In this document: positions 20,886 to 33,029 of the stretch, piece after piece
How the letters are laid out: the number at the start of each line of letters is the position of its first letter
Numbering within the stretch: position 1 is the stretch's first letter
Assembly (NCBI GenBank): GCA_903813345.2
Contig: CAIIXF020000001.1
Span: forward strand, 42,687,366 to 42,751,365
Direction: 5' to 3'
DNA from: Owenia fusiformis
Taxonomy: Eukaryota > Annelida > Polychaeta > Sabellida > Oweniidae
DNA: 64,000 nt
Translations under genes and position numbers: made by a program
The notes under the pieces: model-generated
Databases searched by the model: none
The model's input: the letters and a program-made list of their open reading frames with translations, nothing else
Told to the model about the DNA's origin: nothing

Positions 20886-23455
20886 TTTCAACCGATATGT
20901 CGTCGCGTGAGAATAACTTTGTACTAACTGCCATTTTCAAAAAAATTGAGATAGACATGGAATTTTACTATTTGAAACACAGGCTTTTATCTCAGATACA
21001 TGCCCCATCTCAATTCCCTCTCATTAAGCTAGAATTCAGTGTGAAATTGTACCATCTCCAGACAAACAGCTTATTTCTAATTTCAAATTGTCATATCTGA
21101 TATCAACTGTTTCAACCAATCAACTCTCTAAGAATTGGTCATGTGACTTGCAAAACTTGGAGTTATAACAATCTTATATTAAAACGAGGTATGCCAATAT
21201 GCATGTTATTGTATCTAGAATGAAATAATGTTTTGTAACACAATACCATGCCAGTTTGCATGCCTGGCCTTTCATGTTTTAGTTTTAGAACTATTACAAG
21301 GAGATCAAAAAAATAAAATGATACAGTATGTGTAATCCCATGCATATTCAAATTATATGCCCTCAATTACTCTTTGTATTATGGATGTTCATTGGATTAT
21401 TCATGGCCACATGATATGAAATAGAATTACTTATTTCCTCGAAAACCTAAATCCTTGCTACCAGGGAAGATGAAAAGTACAAATGACCAGTTAATTAGAT
21501 CATGTGAGCAGTCAAAAGTACCCTTTATCTTCCCTGCTACCAGGTCTTATGTTGAAAATGAAAGACTACTTATTTGTTTCTTCAAATAGAGTACATAATA
21601 ATAGGTTATATACTAGATATAGTAATCAAAACAAATAGTAACTGTCATATTTTGCACTACATTGCTCAAAGGCAATCACTGTCTGTATACTATTGAAATC
21701 TCTTTCAAAATGATGTTTTATAGTTTGTGGAAAAAAGCTAAATCTATTTAAACTAGCTTTAACTTTAACTGACCATACACTATATCAATAAGGAGTTATC
21801 TTTATGTTAGTATAGTCCCTCAAAACACTTATTTTATTGTCTCTTCATCTATGATTTACTTTGCGCTTTTCACTGAACATCTGGGATCTTTTTAGTTATT
21901 TTATTACTAGTATGTTTTTCAGATTTGTCCTTTCTTTTGCATTTTTGGGATCACTGTTTTTAGATCATTTACATTTCATTTTGGAAAAGTAACAAATTGG
22001 TCCAATTTCTTTACAAAGAGCCACTCTTAGTCTCCACTTCTACAATTGCTTCAATTCCCAATTGTACTCCACAGAGTAGCAAACAACAGAAAATGAATGG
22101 ATAATGATAGCTGCATCCCAAATAACAAAATGTGATTACCTAAATCGAGGTTTCATCACTTTCATTAATCTAAAATGAATTAGAAATTATTTTTCTATCT
22201 TCAAAGGACGATTCTCGGTTGGGAGAACGAAGTTCATCAATCTAAATGAGCATTATCCCTGCTTCGGACAAATTTGATTTTTTCACCTAATATAGATTTG
22301 AATGTCTTCTTTTGAATAGTCATAATTTAGTTTGGGTAATATTTCTAGATGTTTCACAAAAAAATATTAGCGCAGTACACTGATGAACTTTTTTCCCCAA
22401 ATCGAGACTTGTATTTTATTGAATCGGTCTAATTGAGCGTTATCCCTGCTTCAGACCAATTTGTTATTTTTACATCTTGTAGATTTAAATGTCCTCTTTT
22501 GAATATTCATAATTTAATTTGGGTAATATTTCTATATTTTTCATGAAAAAATTATTAGCCCAGAAGACTGTTCTCCAAACCGAGAATCGTCCTTTCGTCC
22601 ATGTGCATGTAATAAAAATTGGTTATGTCTTAGGCCCTAAGGATCTGAAACCTGCTGGTCAAAATGGAATTACGGACCAGTTGCAATGTTATTCTCCTAT
22701 ACCCAGTGAAAAAATCAACTGGTCTATATCAAAAATATAATGACCAGCGGACCGGCCCTTAGGGGCTACATTGTAATGTGCTGGGAGGTTTAGGCTACAG
22801 GGTTTATACCGAGGGAAATATGTGGGGGACCGTATTGGCATCATTGGTTTCAATGCATTGTACTTCTGCCTTAGTTTCAAAGGCAATAAATTCTTTTTGA
22901 AGGGTGTCCTGAGATTCCAAAATTAAGAAATAATTGTACTTATTTGAGAAATTGATTTTAAAGTTTTATAAATTGAATTTTCTTTATTTTATTAAATAAT
23001 ATTCTTTGGTTTTTGAAGATTTTTTTACAAAGCAAAACATTATTTTACATTCTAGATACAATAACATGCATATTGGCATACTTTGTTTTAATATAAGATT
23101 GTTATAACTCCAAGTTTTGCAAGTCACATGACCAATTCTTAGAGAGTTGATTGGTTGAAACAGTTGATATCAGATATGACAATTTGAAATTAGAAATAAG
23201 CTGTTATTCCGGTGGGAAATTGTATCAACTCCATTTCCATAGTTTTAAAAAAGGATCTTGTAAATTGTTTCAAGGTATGATATTTCATATAAGATATCTC
23301 TAGGGTGAGACCAGGTGACATACAAAAAATCAAGTTTCACATAGCAATACTAAGTAAGATACAGACCTCTAAACTTTCAAACCTTGATTTCTCAGTTCCG
23401 TAAAAATGTGAGATAGTACAAAGTTATTCTCATGCGACGATGTATCAACTTGAAT
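20886..23455. mobile_element. 2.6-kb inverted-repeat element with a nested MITE
   Basis: A left arm (~20886-21240) and a right arm (~23028-23455) are inverse complements. The inner ~175 bases are closest (GCAAAACTTGGAGTTATAAC and its complement; ATGCATATTGGCAT). The outer parts are more diverged but still align through TGAGAATAACTTTGTACT. The interior holds a second dyad around ACCAGGGAAGAT (21468-21542) and the nested element at 22203-22595. I see no transposase frame. It could be a long-TIR non-autonomous transposon or an inverted duplication. Confidence 0.65.
22203..22595 (+). mobile_element. 393-bp MITE, copy 1
   Basis: TIRs of 26 bases start AAAGGACGATTCTCGGTT(T/G)G and end with the inverse complement at 22570-22595. 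The body contains two ~165-base direct repeats, each with GAGC(A/G)TTATCCCTGCTTC then TTTGGGTAATATTTCT. It is nearly identical in sequence and equal in length to 44591-44983. No target-site duplication is evident at either copy. Confidence 0.85.
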
Positions 23456-23484
23456 AAAGTTTATATCATTCAAAATATAGATAT

Positions 23485-23769
23485 TCACGTATATAAATTA
23501 ATATCTGTGGGGTATAGTACTTTTGTCTGAGTAGCTGTCACATTAGCCATGAGGGCTCCGCCACCGGGTTGCTTATTTTGGGCATTGATTCTTTGACGAT
23601 GGGGGATATCTTGCCGTAAACTTTGTTTTGCCCACCGTGTATCCATGTCGTGCCTTTTGTATATAGTATTCGCACTTTGGCGAACGTAGGGCCCACATGG
23701 CATCATGGCGACAGCTTCATTATGAAGCCATTTTCTTTTTTTATGAAGCCATTTTCTTTTTTCTTTCAA
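23485..23769 (-). pseudogene. fragment resembling IS1182-type transposase
   Basis: A 94-codon - strand frame whose C-terminal third reads RQRINAQNKQPGGGALM and then VTATQTKVLYPTDINL. That resembles the segment around the first catalytic Asp of bacterial IS1182/IS4-like transposases (pattern DATxxPxDIxYPTDxxLL). Here an Asn stands where the Asp is expected, and the frame stops right after YPTDINLYT. The N-terminal KRKWLHKKRKWLHNE comes from a 22-base tandem (plus strand ATGAAGCCATTTTCTTTTTT twice, 23714-23760). Base composition is more GC-rich than the flanks. The assignment rests on remembered family motifs, so it is tentative. Chance or another eukaryotic element is possible. Confidence 0.35.
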
Positions 23770-25699
23770 TATTTAACCTGGATTTTCTTAAACATTAACG
23801 CCTCAGTGTTTGGCCCTTATTGATTTCTTTGTGAAGTTCAATCTCTCACTGTCAAGAAAATAAGTCATTTTTCTTAATTAAATGTATTGAGTGGACTGAT
23901 TGTAAAGCTATTGAAGATTTAACATCTTAGGAGGAACGATTGTGGAAAGATCACAGTTCAACCCTGTGGCTTAAGACAAGTCTCTTCGAATTAATATAAC
24001 ATGTTTTCAATTTGCAGTGTTATTCACAATGTTAAACCAGGTGGGAATTTATGACTAAAATAAATCTGAGCGCATTCAAGATGCAGAAATGGGATTTAAA
24101 AAACATCTTACGTTGTTTTATTGAATGTAATTTCCATCAAATAACTGGCATATGGTGACATTTGATACCAAACTATTACTATACTAGTAAAACAATCGTA
24201 AAAGGAAGCGAATGGTAATTAAGACATGGTATAATAATTCTTTCTCAAGAGAATGAGCAACGACCAAACTATCATTGTACTTGAAAGACGAAATCCTGCC
24301 ATAACTTGCCATATTGGTTGGTTGGATCAAAGATATCCCGATTGCTAATGCTTTGTCTGGCAGATGATAGAACATTCTTTTCCAGAAAAATAGCAACTTG
24401 CTTTGAAAAAGTGACCCCCTTTCTTATGTTATATTATGACAATGTATCATTATTACCTCCATAGATAAAATATACAACAATAATATTAATGTTTGAGTGA
24501 CAACATAAATATAACAGTATAAATACATTTATGTACAACTCGGATGTAAACGTACTCTTGATATGACTGTCAAGAGTGCAACCCATCTTCCCCAAGGTCG
24601 ATATAAGATAGCGCTACCACTACCTCAACGTCCCATCAATAGCCCATTTTGTACATTCTTGGAAAGTTCAATTAGCAACATGGGGGGCATAGTACTTATA
24701 AATTACTTTACAAGCGATATGATATATATACAAGTGAACAATGTGTCTATCGTATCTATTTGGTATATTTTAGTGGGGTATTTTTCGTCTTCATCACATT
24801 AGTAACATAAACATTCCAATTGTATTTTATCAAGACTATCTCGTCAATTTGACGACGTTTTTGACGTTTTGTGTTTAAACTCTTTTCAGGCAGAGATTTA
24901 CAAGGTGCAACGCATTTCAAAAAATTAAAAGTAGATCCCTTTTGGGCAGATATCTTTGAAACAAAATAACTATTCATCAAAATTAAAATTAAATAAAAAA
25001 TAGACACTTGCCTACACCCTCAATAACTTCCACGTACTCAAATTGATTGACCTGATTATAGCCAAAATACGTAAGAGTGAGATGATGACCGTATTACTTT
25101 TTCCTAGTGGTAAAGTGTGTAATAAAGACAGTATATCTCAGTGAATTTATAAATTGGAATTTCTTTCTTATTGGAAAGTTTTAAGTAATTTTATCAAAAA
25201 CAAACAAAATTAGAGCAGGGCGTCCAAGACTTTTGGACAACCCCTCGTATATTGTCAACATTTCGTAAAAACTGGGTTAATTTACACATCCAGAGTGACA
25301 CAAAAAGTGACAAAAAATACAAGCAACTAATTCTGAATGGCATTCTCAATTATGATTGAATCGTGATTATAAGTAAATACATTCTCAATTATGATGGAAT
25401 CGTGATTATAAGTAGTACATCATTTTTTAGTTTTTAGATCTAAAAACTTAATTTGTTTGCGGTAGCAGAATCATTCATGTCATTTATCTTTCATCACATC
25501 AAATAATTGAAAGTCACAGGCTACTGTCGTCATTACCGTATGTGCCATAATGTATTCATACATGGTATAATGTGTGTATTACACGTATACAGGGTGGTCC
25601 GCAACTTATTGGACGCATTTTTCACTGGGAAGTGGGAATATCTAGAGTTTTACGACACTCAAAAGCGGGTTGCAACCTGTTCATATTTACCTTGTGTGG
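23770..25699. other. no gene recognised
   Basis: AT-rich DNA with a two-copy tandem at 25341-25418 and fragments resembling common repeat ends (ACAGGGTGGTCC near 25590). No coding region is supported. Confidence 0.4.
25341..25418. repeat. 39-bp tandem duplication
   Basis: Two adjacent copies start CATTCTCAATTATGAT and share AATCGTGATTATAAGTA. They differ by a few bases. Confidence 0.9.
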
Positions 25700-25703
25700 A
25701 GGC

Positions 25704-27190
25704 AATATGCAAATTGAACCACTATAACTGTTGAAAATTCGAGTTTAACGAACTTCCTAATACCCTGCCATGTTATCTACCTCGAATTAGCCACCTGGTG
25801 GTGAAAATGGTAACTACCTACTCGCATCTGGGTAATTCTTATAATTTTGTCTAAATCTGAAAAAATCATTTTTGTATAAAGCCCATGTCATTTGAATATT
25901 ATCGCTAATAGCGATAATTTTGATAAAATCGGCCCGAAGCATATGTTTTTAAGAAAAGGCCTTAAATTTGCATAAGGCCAAAAGAAGTAGATTCTTTGTT
26001 TTGCGTCCTGGCAAAATCCAAATCATGCAAGGGTACGAGGAAACCAAACACAAACTCAAGAAAAAACTTGTTTGCTGAGACATGTATACATTTTATGGAC
26101 ATTAAAAGGGATGACATACCAATTTGCAGTGATTACAAACACATTTATATTTATATTTAAACATAGCTATTTTCAAGGGTAAAAGGGTAAAACATAAGAA
26201 AATACACAATGTACTCGTATGTCAAAGTAATCAATAACACTGTCAATTTTGACGCACATAAAATTATCCGCCATTTCGTCTGATTCTGATTGAACAAAAT
26301 GCGATGGTACATTCAGACCCTTGTGATTGCTATTTGGATGTGTTCGTTTTTTCTGATTTACTCAAAATCGTGCAAGCAAGGGGAGGCAAACAAAGAATCT
26401 ACTTCTTAAGGCCTTATCTGATAATAGCAGATAATTTTGATAATTATCAAAATTATCGCTAATAGCGATAAATGATAATTGATAATCAAATAATTGATAA
26501 TCAAATTTAACGCTAATTGATGAAAGTGAGTTTCCGCACATAAATGTTCACATGGGTTTATGGACATATGAACTAGATTTTAGCCCAGGACTCAAGGAAT
26601 TGTATCTGATGATTTAACAACGTATGAATTTTTTCAAACTTTATAATGAGTGGACGTGGCAGCACGAATACAGGCTAGGAAACAACGCATGAGTGGAATC
26701 TTCACCATTCATTGGATCATGCTTCAAACAGTATCCTTTAAAATAATGAATTTCTGCAAGGAAACTTTTCTGCAAGGGTTGGCCACTATTTGATATTCAG
26801 ACATTTAACCTGCATAAGCACCTGGCTTATTATTCCTTTTGATACTATTGATAGATTTTCACTCGACTATGAATGTGTATACATAAGTGTCAACGGGAAA
26901 ATTATAACAGAACATACCAAGAACAACACCCCATGCAGACAGATCGCCTAAAATTACATTCGTGTGATGTGAGACTCGACATTCACAAGGAAACTTGAAA
27001 TAATTACTCAGATGCGAGTAGGTAGTTACCAGTTTCGCCACCAGGTGGTTGATTCGGGGGAAATAACATGGCTGGGTATTACAAAATTCCCTTAAACTTG
27101 AATATTCATCAGTTTTAATGGTTCACTTTCATATTACCCTTATGTATGTCATAGTTATACAAATCAAAATATGTCCAGTAAAAGAAAATA
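25704..27190. mobile_element. 1.4-kb DNA element with >110-bp terminal inverted repeats
   Basis: The left arm (~25704-25860) and right arm (~26990-27130, further similarity to ~27190) are inverse complements. Both carry AGCCACCTGGTGG / CCACCAGGTGG and GTAACTACCTACTCGCATCT. A third, solo arm lies at 37963-38140 and matches the right arm outward to TTTACTGGACATATTT. The interior is occupied by a second, nested palindromic element. No transposase frame is visible. Confidence 0.75.
25905..26466. mobile_element. nested palindromic element with TTATCGCTAATAGCGATAA ends
   Basis: Lies inside the preceding element. TATCGCTAATAGCGATAA occurs at both ends, and further in AAGTAGATTCTTTG and CAAAGAATCTACTT are inverted partners, as are the nearby AAGGCC blocks. 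This gives a fold-back structure of about 560 bases. Confidence 0.65.
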
Positions 27191-30100
27191 TTATCTGCCC
27201 AACACAAGAAAAGATATTTCACTTTTTGTGGTTTACAACATGTTTCAAGTATTAATTGTATGACATACACGAGACCAACATTAATGCTAACAGGGGAAAT
27301 CAGACCTGCAAGCCTTACTATTTATACATTTTTTTCGATATGTGATGTATATTTCCTAGTTTTTCAAAGAAATCTACAAATATTTCGTTGCGGCCTTTAT
27401 TTTTACATCGTAATTTCATTCACCGCCATCACTATTCATTTTTCAAACGAGTTACATGTACCTTGAAATATCAAGACGTCGTGCTATTCTCATAATTATA
27501 GAACTCAATGTGCCTGTCATTCACAATTTTCAAAGCAGTAAAAATTAATTTGCTTCATGGGTGGGAAAGTTTTTCTAATTTCCTGGTAAATGTCGAGCCT
27601 CGCATCATACGAATGTAAATTTAGGCGATCTGACTGCATTCGGTGAACAAGAAAGCATTCAAGAGAACTACAGTCATAAGGAAAACAAATCCACACTATC
27701 CCAAAATCGTAATCCAACGTGAAAAGAAAGTGTCTAATACCCCTCCCACCATTCAAGTACCAACATCACATATCACAGATCATAACACCTTGAGGGATAT
27801 TTCATTCATACTGAAGTCATTACCCCAGTCATGTTGAAGAATAAAAAATTGATAGCCAATACTTAAAACATCAAAAATAGTTGTAGATGTTTAGTATTCA
27901 TACAGCATAGAAGCATTCAGTCTCAAATGATGTGGGACAGATTAAATCCAGTCTCGAAGTCCATAAGCGTATCAAAGGGTCAACATCCATCCGCAGAGCC
28001 ATCCCCATAATCCGTGAAACAATATTTTACAATGGTCATCAGGAGAAAACTATGGCTAGTTTTGGTCCCTATCTCTCAACCATAGCTGGGATCCACCTAA
28101 AAAGGTGAAAGAAATATGAGTTCGGTGCCAATCTTAAACAATTGCGACATATTTTTCTGCAAAGCCTAGAGAGTATTCTTAAGATTTTACAGATATAACC
28201 TTGGCCTCAGAGTTTTATCGCAAAAATATTATGTCTTGACTTAAAATCTAAACATGTTTTACATGCCTTGCTATATCTAATAAGCTGGGATGAAATTGAT
28301 GTAATCGGTTTCACTAGAATCGAAAACTAGCCCGGGTGCATTTGAGTGGTTGGATGGAATTTGACACACTTTGCCCAGCTATTTGTGAAAAATGGATAAA
28401 AAATACAAACACTCATTGCGAGAAAAAAGTGACTTGTTCCTTGTACCCCTGACAATGGGCCCCTCCCCCTGATCAATCATGCGGTGTAAAAGCGGGAAGA
28501 AACGTAAAACAAAAATGTTTCCTCATCAGAATAATACCAAAGTTCGGAAGATGCCTTTCTTGAATAAAATAACCAATTGCCCTTTGAAAGAATATGTGTT
28601 ATGTATGGCATTAACTTAAAAGCTTTACAGGACGAAATACTTAAAGGAAATACATCAAACAAGTTGTCAGGCACTAAAAAGAGTTTTTAGTATAAAGTTT
28701 ATGTGACACAAGGGGATAAGACGTCCTCACTGTTGTTTAAAGGAACAATTGATGTTTCCCAAGAGTGAGACACAGGATTAATTTGTCTCTGGAATCATAA
28801 CATTTCCCATTATCTTAATTTTATTGTTTTCTGGAATAGACCCAGTTTTGCATTCATCACCATATATCAGCGAATGACACTCTATCTAGTTGTGTTCTTT
28901 CAACCAAGACAAGTTAAATCAGTTAAATGTGTCTAATTTGTCGTCATAAATAAACCGAGGATGATATCAAGCCTATGATGTTTCATATTCAATTTAGCAA
29001 AGTACGTCTCTGAGCATTTCCGGAACAATCTCCTATTATAGATAAACTTGATGCAGATCTAACTATGAAACATCTTCCGCGTCATTGTATCTCGTGGGTC
29101 AAAATAAAATTACATTATTTCCCAATCAACTTATACACTTATAGTGTTATAGTGTTAATTTTCGTGCGATCCAATATCATAGAATGAGCAATTCATTATT
29201 TTTCCTGTGTTTATTGTCTTCATTAGTCAACTCAGTGCTTTTCTTATTCTTATACTATTGTGTTTTATTGAAGGGCACATAAAGCACGTAACCCATATAG
29301 ATTGATCTTCATAAGATTGTAAGCAATCCGCAACGTTCACCGATTTGGAAAATGACAACAATAAAACTTAACATTTGTCGTTTGCGCCATAATATTAATT
29401 TGATCCTGCGGCAAATAGGAATGCCAAGCCTTCTTAAACATAAGATAATTTGTATTATGACACATATAGATGTGCGTCTTAATTTAATGATGATTGTTCC
29501 TCGGGCTGTGCGCTAGACATAACCAACCATTTTCCCGATGGATATTTCAGCGGTCATTTCGACCAGAGAAAATAAGGACTATCAATCCGGGGGTTCATGA
29601 ATTGCTAGTTTATTTAAAAGGAGACCTTGATATAAAATACCTTTTCAGGTTGGTGAAAACCTAGAACCATTGGAAATTGATAGCAAACGACAGACTAAGT
29701 CTGGAGATAACGCGCTAAGCAATTAAGAATGGTTGACGACCTGCGTCTGATTAAATACGCCACTGACTTTCAAATGTAATTATATATGATAACTTCTGAC
29801 AACCATTTATCAAAGTCCATAATTGTAAGCCTGTATGTTTCATCCCCTAAAGCCTACTGAAGAAGCATTGCAGAATTTAATGGCTTTCAATGCGGAATTA
29901 AACGTCACTATAGGATAGATGATAATATTGAATAACAATAAATGAGTTTAATCTTGGTGTCACTTTCTTAATCTTACTCGAGTAAAGTTATTACAACAGT
30001 TTGTCTCAAGGGATGTGGTTCAGGAATTCAAAATTGGAATCACTATTGAATAAGTTGACTAGTAACCCTACCAACTAATGATTGATTCTAACAGTTGAAC

Positions 30101-31437
30101 AACGTTTATAACTTATATAGGAGAAAATATATGTTATAATACAGTTTTTTAGCTATGTCAATTCCAAATAGTTCTAAAAAGGCCCCATGTAAAGTTCAAA
30201 AATTTGTTTCTTCATCCAGATACTATCAAAATAAAAATAGTATAAAACAAAGCAATATTATGTGTGGCCTATCTTAGTCAAAACGAAATAAAAATAGAAT
30301 AAAACAAAGCAATATTATGTGTGGCCTATCTTAGTCAAAACGAAATAAAAATAGAATAAAACAAAGCAATATTATGTGTGGCCTATCTTAGTCAAAATGA
30401 TGTTTTCAAATCGTCAAAGTTGCAAATTGTCTGAATCATTATGGCCCCCTGTAAAGAATGAGATAACTATTACAAAAAGCAAACAAATTATATTTTCTGT
30501 ACTGTCATAGAAAATCAAATTGATGGTCAAAATTAGCAGATTGACTTTGTATTTTCAAACTCTCTTACTTCATTGAATTATCACAGCTGATTATAATAAT
30601 AGCCACAAGTGAAGAAACTTGCATTTCCCTGGGAATTAGCAGTCTACAGAGAGAAGGCAGCTGTTCTACTGCACTGGATAAAATGTTCATTTTTATTTCA
30701 TCTATAATCACAACATTAAAATAAGAATTGGTACTATGATCATATAGAGTCAATTCATCATTTCGCAGAAAGACAATGCATTTGGATGACTGCAATTTTT
30801 AAGTAGGATTTTTGCTAAGAACCATTCCATTTTAATCAATAGGTGTGAAGTACACATACCAGTATATGGATAGAAAGGAAGCCTCAACACAACTTAGTTT
30901 ATATCTATCACAAATTCATTTTCAAAAATGACTGTTAGTTCTGCACCAAGTGCTCATGCTATCTGCACCGAGTTTCTTTTGTGGATCCATTCTGCATAGG
31001 GTGTTTATATCAGAACTCCCTCATTAATCATAAAAATAATCAATTACCACTTAAGATAAAAATGTCAGTTAAAAAATGATTATAACATTTATTCTGTATA
31101 AAAATGACTGAGCTGAAGATAATTTGGTATAAATACAAAATACAACATCCTCTTGTTCTGTTAATCAAAAGAACTCATTCATTTCTGTCAGACATTTATA
31201 ACAATATAAATTCTAAGGAATATATATTTAACACAAATTGACAGTGTACAATCATTATTTCCTGATAAGTTTAGAAAATGTTTTATAAATGTATAAAATA
31301 TTGTAGAAACAAACCTACCAACGCCTGGTAAATACAAAATGAAAAATATAGTTTGACAGTATATGACGCTAAATTTTAATTCATAAGATGCAAAATCATT
31401 TAGTTAACTACATGTATATACTAAATACAGTAAAACC
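27191..31437. other. no gene recognised; 3' side of PLEKHM2
   Basis: Long AT-rich stretch holding the 57-bp triplicate at 30228-30398. Open frames (27260-27466, 27517-27837, 28477-28674, 30565-30795) show no recognisable domain. Confidence 0.45.
30228..30398. repeat. 57-bp tandem repeat, three near-identical copies
   Basis: Copies at 30228-30284, 30285-30341 and 30342-30398 each contain ACAAAGCAATATTATGTGTG and end TAGTCAAAA. Only one to three differences separate copies, so the expansion is recent or homogenised. Confidence 0.95.
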
Positions 31438-31614
31438 TGTCTTAGTGAACACCCCTCTCTCTCTCTAGTGAACACTAGTCTCTAGTGGACACCCTTCCTT
31501 CACACATACTCTACTGACTTCTTGATAAATTACCATCTATTAAATAGTTAACACCTACCAGCACTGTATATTTCTTCTAAGCAAAAAAATGTTCAATATG
31601 CATAGGTTTTACTC
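31438..31614. mobile_element. 177-bp TA-flanked MITE (CAGTAAAACCTGT), copy 1
   Basis: The left end TA|CAGTAAAACCTGTC starts at 31438. The right end AGGTTTTACTC|TA is its diverged inverse. TA on both sides and the CAGTAAAACC terminus fit Tc1/mariner- or pogo-type MITEs (family inference). Interior words TAGTGAACAC / TAGTGGACAC recur. A same-size relative is at 55658-55835. Confidence 0.6.
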
Positions 31615-31616
31615 TA

Positions 31617-32909
31617 TTTGATTGGTTGTGCAGTAGTAAACTACATGTATGTGTAGTATTTACTGTATTTATACATGCATGTGCATTTCTTTACTCTGTA
31701 TATGTATCATTCTTAAGTATATGTAAGTGTGGAAGTTAATAACATGTTTGTGCAGTAGTAAACTACATTTACATTTGGTAGTTAACAACATATCGTATAT
31801 GTGGTAAGTATCTTAACAAATACATACAGTTTATGTATAGTCATAATATTGTAAGTAATACAGTTAGGGATATCTAATATCGCTTCGATGACAGGCACTA
31901 CATACAATCGATTAACAGGCTTATATCTAATTGAGCTAAAAATCTTACTGCACTAATACAATTACATGTCAATATTTAAATAAATAACAGGCCAATATTC
32001 AATTAAATAACAGGTAGTTATTCCATTAATTTAAAGGTCAGTATTGCACATACAGGCCAATATTTAATGGATTTAAAACTGAAATAGGGAGTAAGTTCCA
32101 ACAATGTCAATACTTTTACAGTTTTGGAAAAGCAAAGTTATGATTTACCCTAACCCCGCCCCCATTCCAGACCCCCCCCCCCCACCCTGATATAACCAAA
32201 TTTGAAAATATTGATTTTAACTTGCAATCAACTAAATTCTTAAAAGTCAAAACCCTTCACTTATGAAATCATCATTTAACCAGGCCTCCCTTAAAGGGGC
32301 AACAAGGTATGTAGAGAGAAAATAGGAAATTCTTCTGAGCTATCACGGCAACATTTGGCTTAACATCTTCTTTGACTTTGACATACCTAATTTCTTAAAA
32401 TGTATGGATAAACTATCAATTTCAGCATTAAGAAGTGTAAATTCAGAAAAGGGGAAATCCACTTTTAAGATCCATCATATTTCAAGAGGAATATCAGCTG
32501 AAATAATTTTTTATCTGGGGGGTTTCTTTGTACCAGTAGATAATAAAAATAGATGTAAGTCTTGATGAAATATCCAAACTATATTTTGACACTAGGCGAT
32601 GATTGTTGAATGGCCCCTCTGTACTAATTGTTGCACCTTTAAAAAATTATCTTTGTTCTTTCACAACTATTGACAATTGGACACCATCCCCTTCAGTTCA
32701 ATATTTAATCAGATTATAAGCAATCATTCTATTGAGTTACAGCAAGGTCAATATCCACTTAAGTTCCACACTATGCTGTACATCAATGTTCTACATAAGG
32801 CTAGTCATTCATCAGTCTATGTTCATTGTAAGGCCTGATCATTATATTCGAATGCAACATCTGCTTCCAGGTATTTGTTTCACCCCTTGTCATTATGCCA
32901 GAGCCCATC
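31617..32909 (-). other. presumed 3' UTR and downstream flank of PLEKHM2
   Basis: Follows the stop at 32910-32912 on the - strand. It includes a run of 12 C at 32172-32183. A possible AATAAA on the - strand sits near 31089-31094, but no polyadenylation site can be assigned. Confidence 0.4.
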
Positions 32910-33029
32910 CTAAAATGTCTTAAGAGCTTGTGCAATATCACCATAGATGAGTTGTCGTATTTGTTTGACTTGTTCCCGACACTGTTTCTGCACTGAGATA
33001 TCACACAGTTGAGTTACAGGCACTGCAAC
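32910..33029 (-). CDS. PLEKHM2: PLEKHM2 terminal exon
   Basis: Acceptor TATTCTTTCAG|GTT, 39 codons and TAG at 32912-32910. VAVPVTQLCD through IAQALKTF aligns with the helical end of the vertebrate protein (VDLPHTAIQE...) but stops about 15 residues sooner. Confidence 0.85.
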   Translation of the reverse strand, partial: VAVPVTQLCDISVQKQCREQVKQIRQLIYGDIAQALKTF

